Assembly: GCA_934320895.1 (NCBI GenBank)
Contig: CAKRFY010000064.1
Span: 1 to 6,333 of the forward strand
Source: an uncultured Lachnospiraceae bacterium
GTDB taxonomy: Bacteria > Bacillota > Clostridia > Lachnospirales > Lachnospiraceae
Direction: 5' to 3'
Length of the DNA stretch: 6,333 nt
Both the position numbers and the translations under genes were made by a program. The notes beneath the pieces are model-generated. The model saw only the letters and a program-made list of their open reading frames with translations, was not told the origin of the DNA and ran no database searches. This document shows, one piece after another, positions 4,971 through 6,333 of the stretch (position 1 is the stretch's first letter; each line of letters begins with the position of its first letter).

Positions 4971-5887
4971 CTAACTTTTTTGTCTATGATATTCCTGATA
5001 CTTATCATTTTCCATTGCCATGACTTTTTCCACTGGAACAGGTTTAAAAAATGCCTGCTTCCTCATTTTCAGCCATGGAACTGCATACACGATCAGTACT
5101 GCGAACATAATCAGGCATAATTCATACACTCTGAATCTTGTTGCATTATCACTGGCTATATTCCATATCATCCAGGCTGTTCCAGCCATTCCAATTACCG
5201 GTCCAAGTGGAACTTTAAAATTTCTAGGTGCCTTAGGCAGTCTTTTCCTCAGAATCAGAACATCTATCTGTACAAGGATATAAGCTATCATCAAAATTAC
5301 ACTGGCACTTAAAATCATAAAGGAAAGTTCATCTGTAGTAGATAATCCTGTTGCATTAATAATGAGCATAACTCCACCAATGATAAGAATAGATATGTAT
5401 GGAACACCTTTCTTATTACGCTTCATGAAAAACTCCGGTAAAAGCCCTATTTTAGCCATACCTGCTGCAATATGTGCAAGACCTGCAATGTTGGAATTTA
5501 CAGAACTTACAACTGCAAGAATAGCTACTATAGCCATCCATACTTTTCCTACATTTCCTAATAGTAATGTACCATATAAAATATGGTGGGATGCTGACGC
5601 CGCTAAATCAGCCCAGGGTGTATAATTCTTAAAACCAATCACAAGAATCGACTGCATTACAAGGATAATTGCAAGGCTTAAAACCATCCAAAGAGGCACA
5701 TTTCTCTTTGCATTTCTGACATCTTTTGAAATAGGAATTCAGTTAAGCGTACATGCTAAAATCATAGATATGATAAAAGGGGTTCCCTATTGTTCCAGCT
5801 CCCTGCCCCAGGGATAAAAGGCAGCTTGTTGCAACAATTACACCTACTCCTGTGGCTATAACACTGAATAAGCCTAATTTCTTCCAT
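4971..5887 (-). pseudogene. APC-family amino-acid permease, multiply disrupted
   Basis: The intact relative would be a multi-pass membrane transporter of amino acids or related compounds. The N-terminal part reads KLGLFSVIATGVG and SLGQGAGTIG, a first membrane segment with the glycine-rich substrate-binding turn. It is out of frame with the only ATG (5885-5887) that has a proper ribosome site (GGGAGG, seven bases upstream). At the GGGAACCCC run (5779-5787) the frame shifts again to give TPFIISMILACTLN, the start of the second segment. There an in-frame TGA (5739-5741) marks the join to the later loop, IPISKDVRNAKRNVP. The middle membrane segments, probably more than 150 residues, are missing. 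From 5738 to the TAG at 4971, about 255 codons stay open and encode the C-terminal membrane segments. A GTG at 5699 could start a fragment, but no ribosome site supports it. Two frameshifts, a deletion and a stop make a functional transporter very unlikely. Confidence 0.85.
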
Positions 5888-5901
5888 AAGTAGTCCTCCC
5901 A

Positions 5902-6249
5902 TCAGTGAAGAGCATCTTCATCCTCTTCGCCTGTTCTGATTCTTATTATATTGGTTATTTCAGAAACAAATATTTTTCCATCTCCAATATGTCCTGTATA
6001 AAGCTCTTTCTTTATAACATCGAGCACCTTTTTCAACTTATCTTTCTCCATGACCATCATGATCATCTGCTTTGGAATCAATTCGATATCCTCATGAATC
6101 TCATCTTCATATTCCATCGTACCTTTCTGAACACCACAGCCCATAACCTGACTTACTGTCATGCCTGTAACACCAAGTTTGGCAATTGCCTTCTTAAATC
6201 CATTTAATTTTGTAGCAGCTGTTATAACCTCAACTCTGACAAATTCCAT
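5902..6249 (-). CDS. P-II family signalling protein (GlnB/GlnK-like)
   Basis: This 115-aa protein belongs to the trimeric P-II regulators that sense ATP/ADP and often 2-oxoglutarate and control transporters or enzymes. KLGVTGMTVSQVMGCG is the family's N-terminal signature, and TGHIGDGKIF (85-94) with RIRTGE (103-108) is the C-terminal signature of the nucleotide pocket. The T-loop (about 41-60) has the usual length, but the uridylylated tyrosine position is Glu, with a Tyr one place earlier. The arginine before QKG is Val, and the lysine of the TGKIGDGK motif is His, so nucleotide or effector binding may differ from classical GlnB. ATG at 6249 follows GGGAGG by eight bases; an upstream in-frame GTG at 6306 has no ribosome site and would add an unrelated 19-residue extension. 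The permease pseudogene starts 14 bp downstream, suggesting the pair once formed a regulator-transporter operon. Confidence 0.9.
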   Translation of the reverse strand: MEFVRVEVITAATKLNGFKKAIAKLGVTGMTVSQVMGCGVQKGTMEYEDEIHEDIELIPKQMIMMVMEKDKLKKVLDVIKKELYTGHIGDGKIFVSEITNIIRIRTGEEDEDALH

Positions 6250-6257
6250 ATCTTTAT

Positions 6258-6263
6258 CCTCCC
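6258..6263 (-). promoter_or_regulatory. Ribosome binding site fixing the P-II start at 6249
   Basis: GGGAGG on the minus strand is eight bases from ATG at 6249. This places the start where P-II proteins normally begin and rules against the longer GTG-initiated frame. Nothing else was recognised between 6264 and the window end. Confidence 0.85.
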
Positions 6264-6333
6264 ATAATAATCTTTGTTTTTCTCTTGTTAACTCGCTTTT
6301 TCTCACATTTTCATTTCTTCATAGAGATATTTT

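Noticed and set aside
5905..6207. Plus-strand 100-codon frame opposite the P-II gene
   Set aside because: It is antisense to a clearly recognised gene and rich in chance residues, with no ribosome site.
6264..6291. TTAACA and TATTAT, 16 bases apart, as a promoter for the P-II gene
   Set aside because: The -10 candidate touches the ribosome binding site, so a transcript starting there would lose it. The real promoter probably lies outside the window.

Overview
The window looks like a stretch of a low-GC Firmicute chromosome, most likely class Clostridia and plausibly Lachnospiraceae. The pointers are strong GGAGG-type ribosome binding sites, AT-rich spacers, and recognisable relatives of clostridial SpoIID/peptidoglycan-binding and APC permease proteins. 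The assignment rests on general family knowledge, not on a marker gene. Nearly every gene lies on the minus strand, so the window is best read from right to left.

Positions 1 to about 4290 are accessory DNA, probably part of an integrated mobile element. In minus-strand order it holds: a broken 3' end of an unknown gene (4177-4293) with its own terminator; an unknown 172-aa protein (3462-3980) coupled to a 47-aa single-membrane-segment protein (3306-3449); a strong terminator (3264-3305); a 270-bp leader with short reading frames, TTTTGA repeats and a perfect palindrome; a 652-aa protein joining an N-terminal GIY-YIG nuclease-like domain to an N6-adenine DNA methyltransferase (1034-2992); a small serine recombinase (305-964); and a gene-free 300-bp left margin carrying repeated TTTTTTGAC/TTTTTTGAT motifs. 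Methyltransferase and recombinase read as one unit with a 69-bp gap. The left end of the element is not identifiable and may lie outside the window.

Near 4284-4296 the accessory DNA meets host-like DNA. On the plus strand a SpoIID-like/peptidoglycan-binding gene survives only as its 3' part (4293-4877). On the minus strand a reading frame loses its 5' part at the same place. Two genes broken at one point suggest an insertion or rearrangement junction. A 14-bp hairpin (4896-4933) then separates this fragment from a convergent minus-strand pair: a P-II family signalling protein (5902-6249, intact) followed 14 bp later by an APC-family amino-acid permease (4971-5887) that is a pseudogene, with two frameshifts, a large internal deletion and an in-frame stop.

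The most interesting item is the single-chain nuclease-methyltransferase. It could be a stand-alone restriction-modification enzyme with a GIY-YIG nuclease in place of the PD-(D/E)XK domain usual in type IIG enzymes, co-transcribed with a serine recombinase. Next are the repeat families on both sides of this pair and the orphaned P-II protein whose likely transporter partner is dead.
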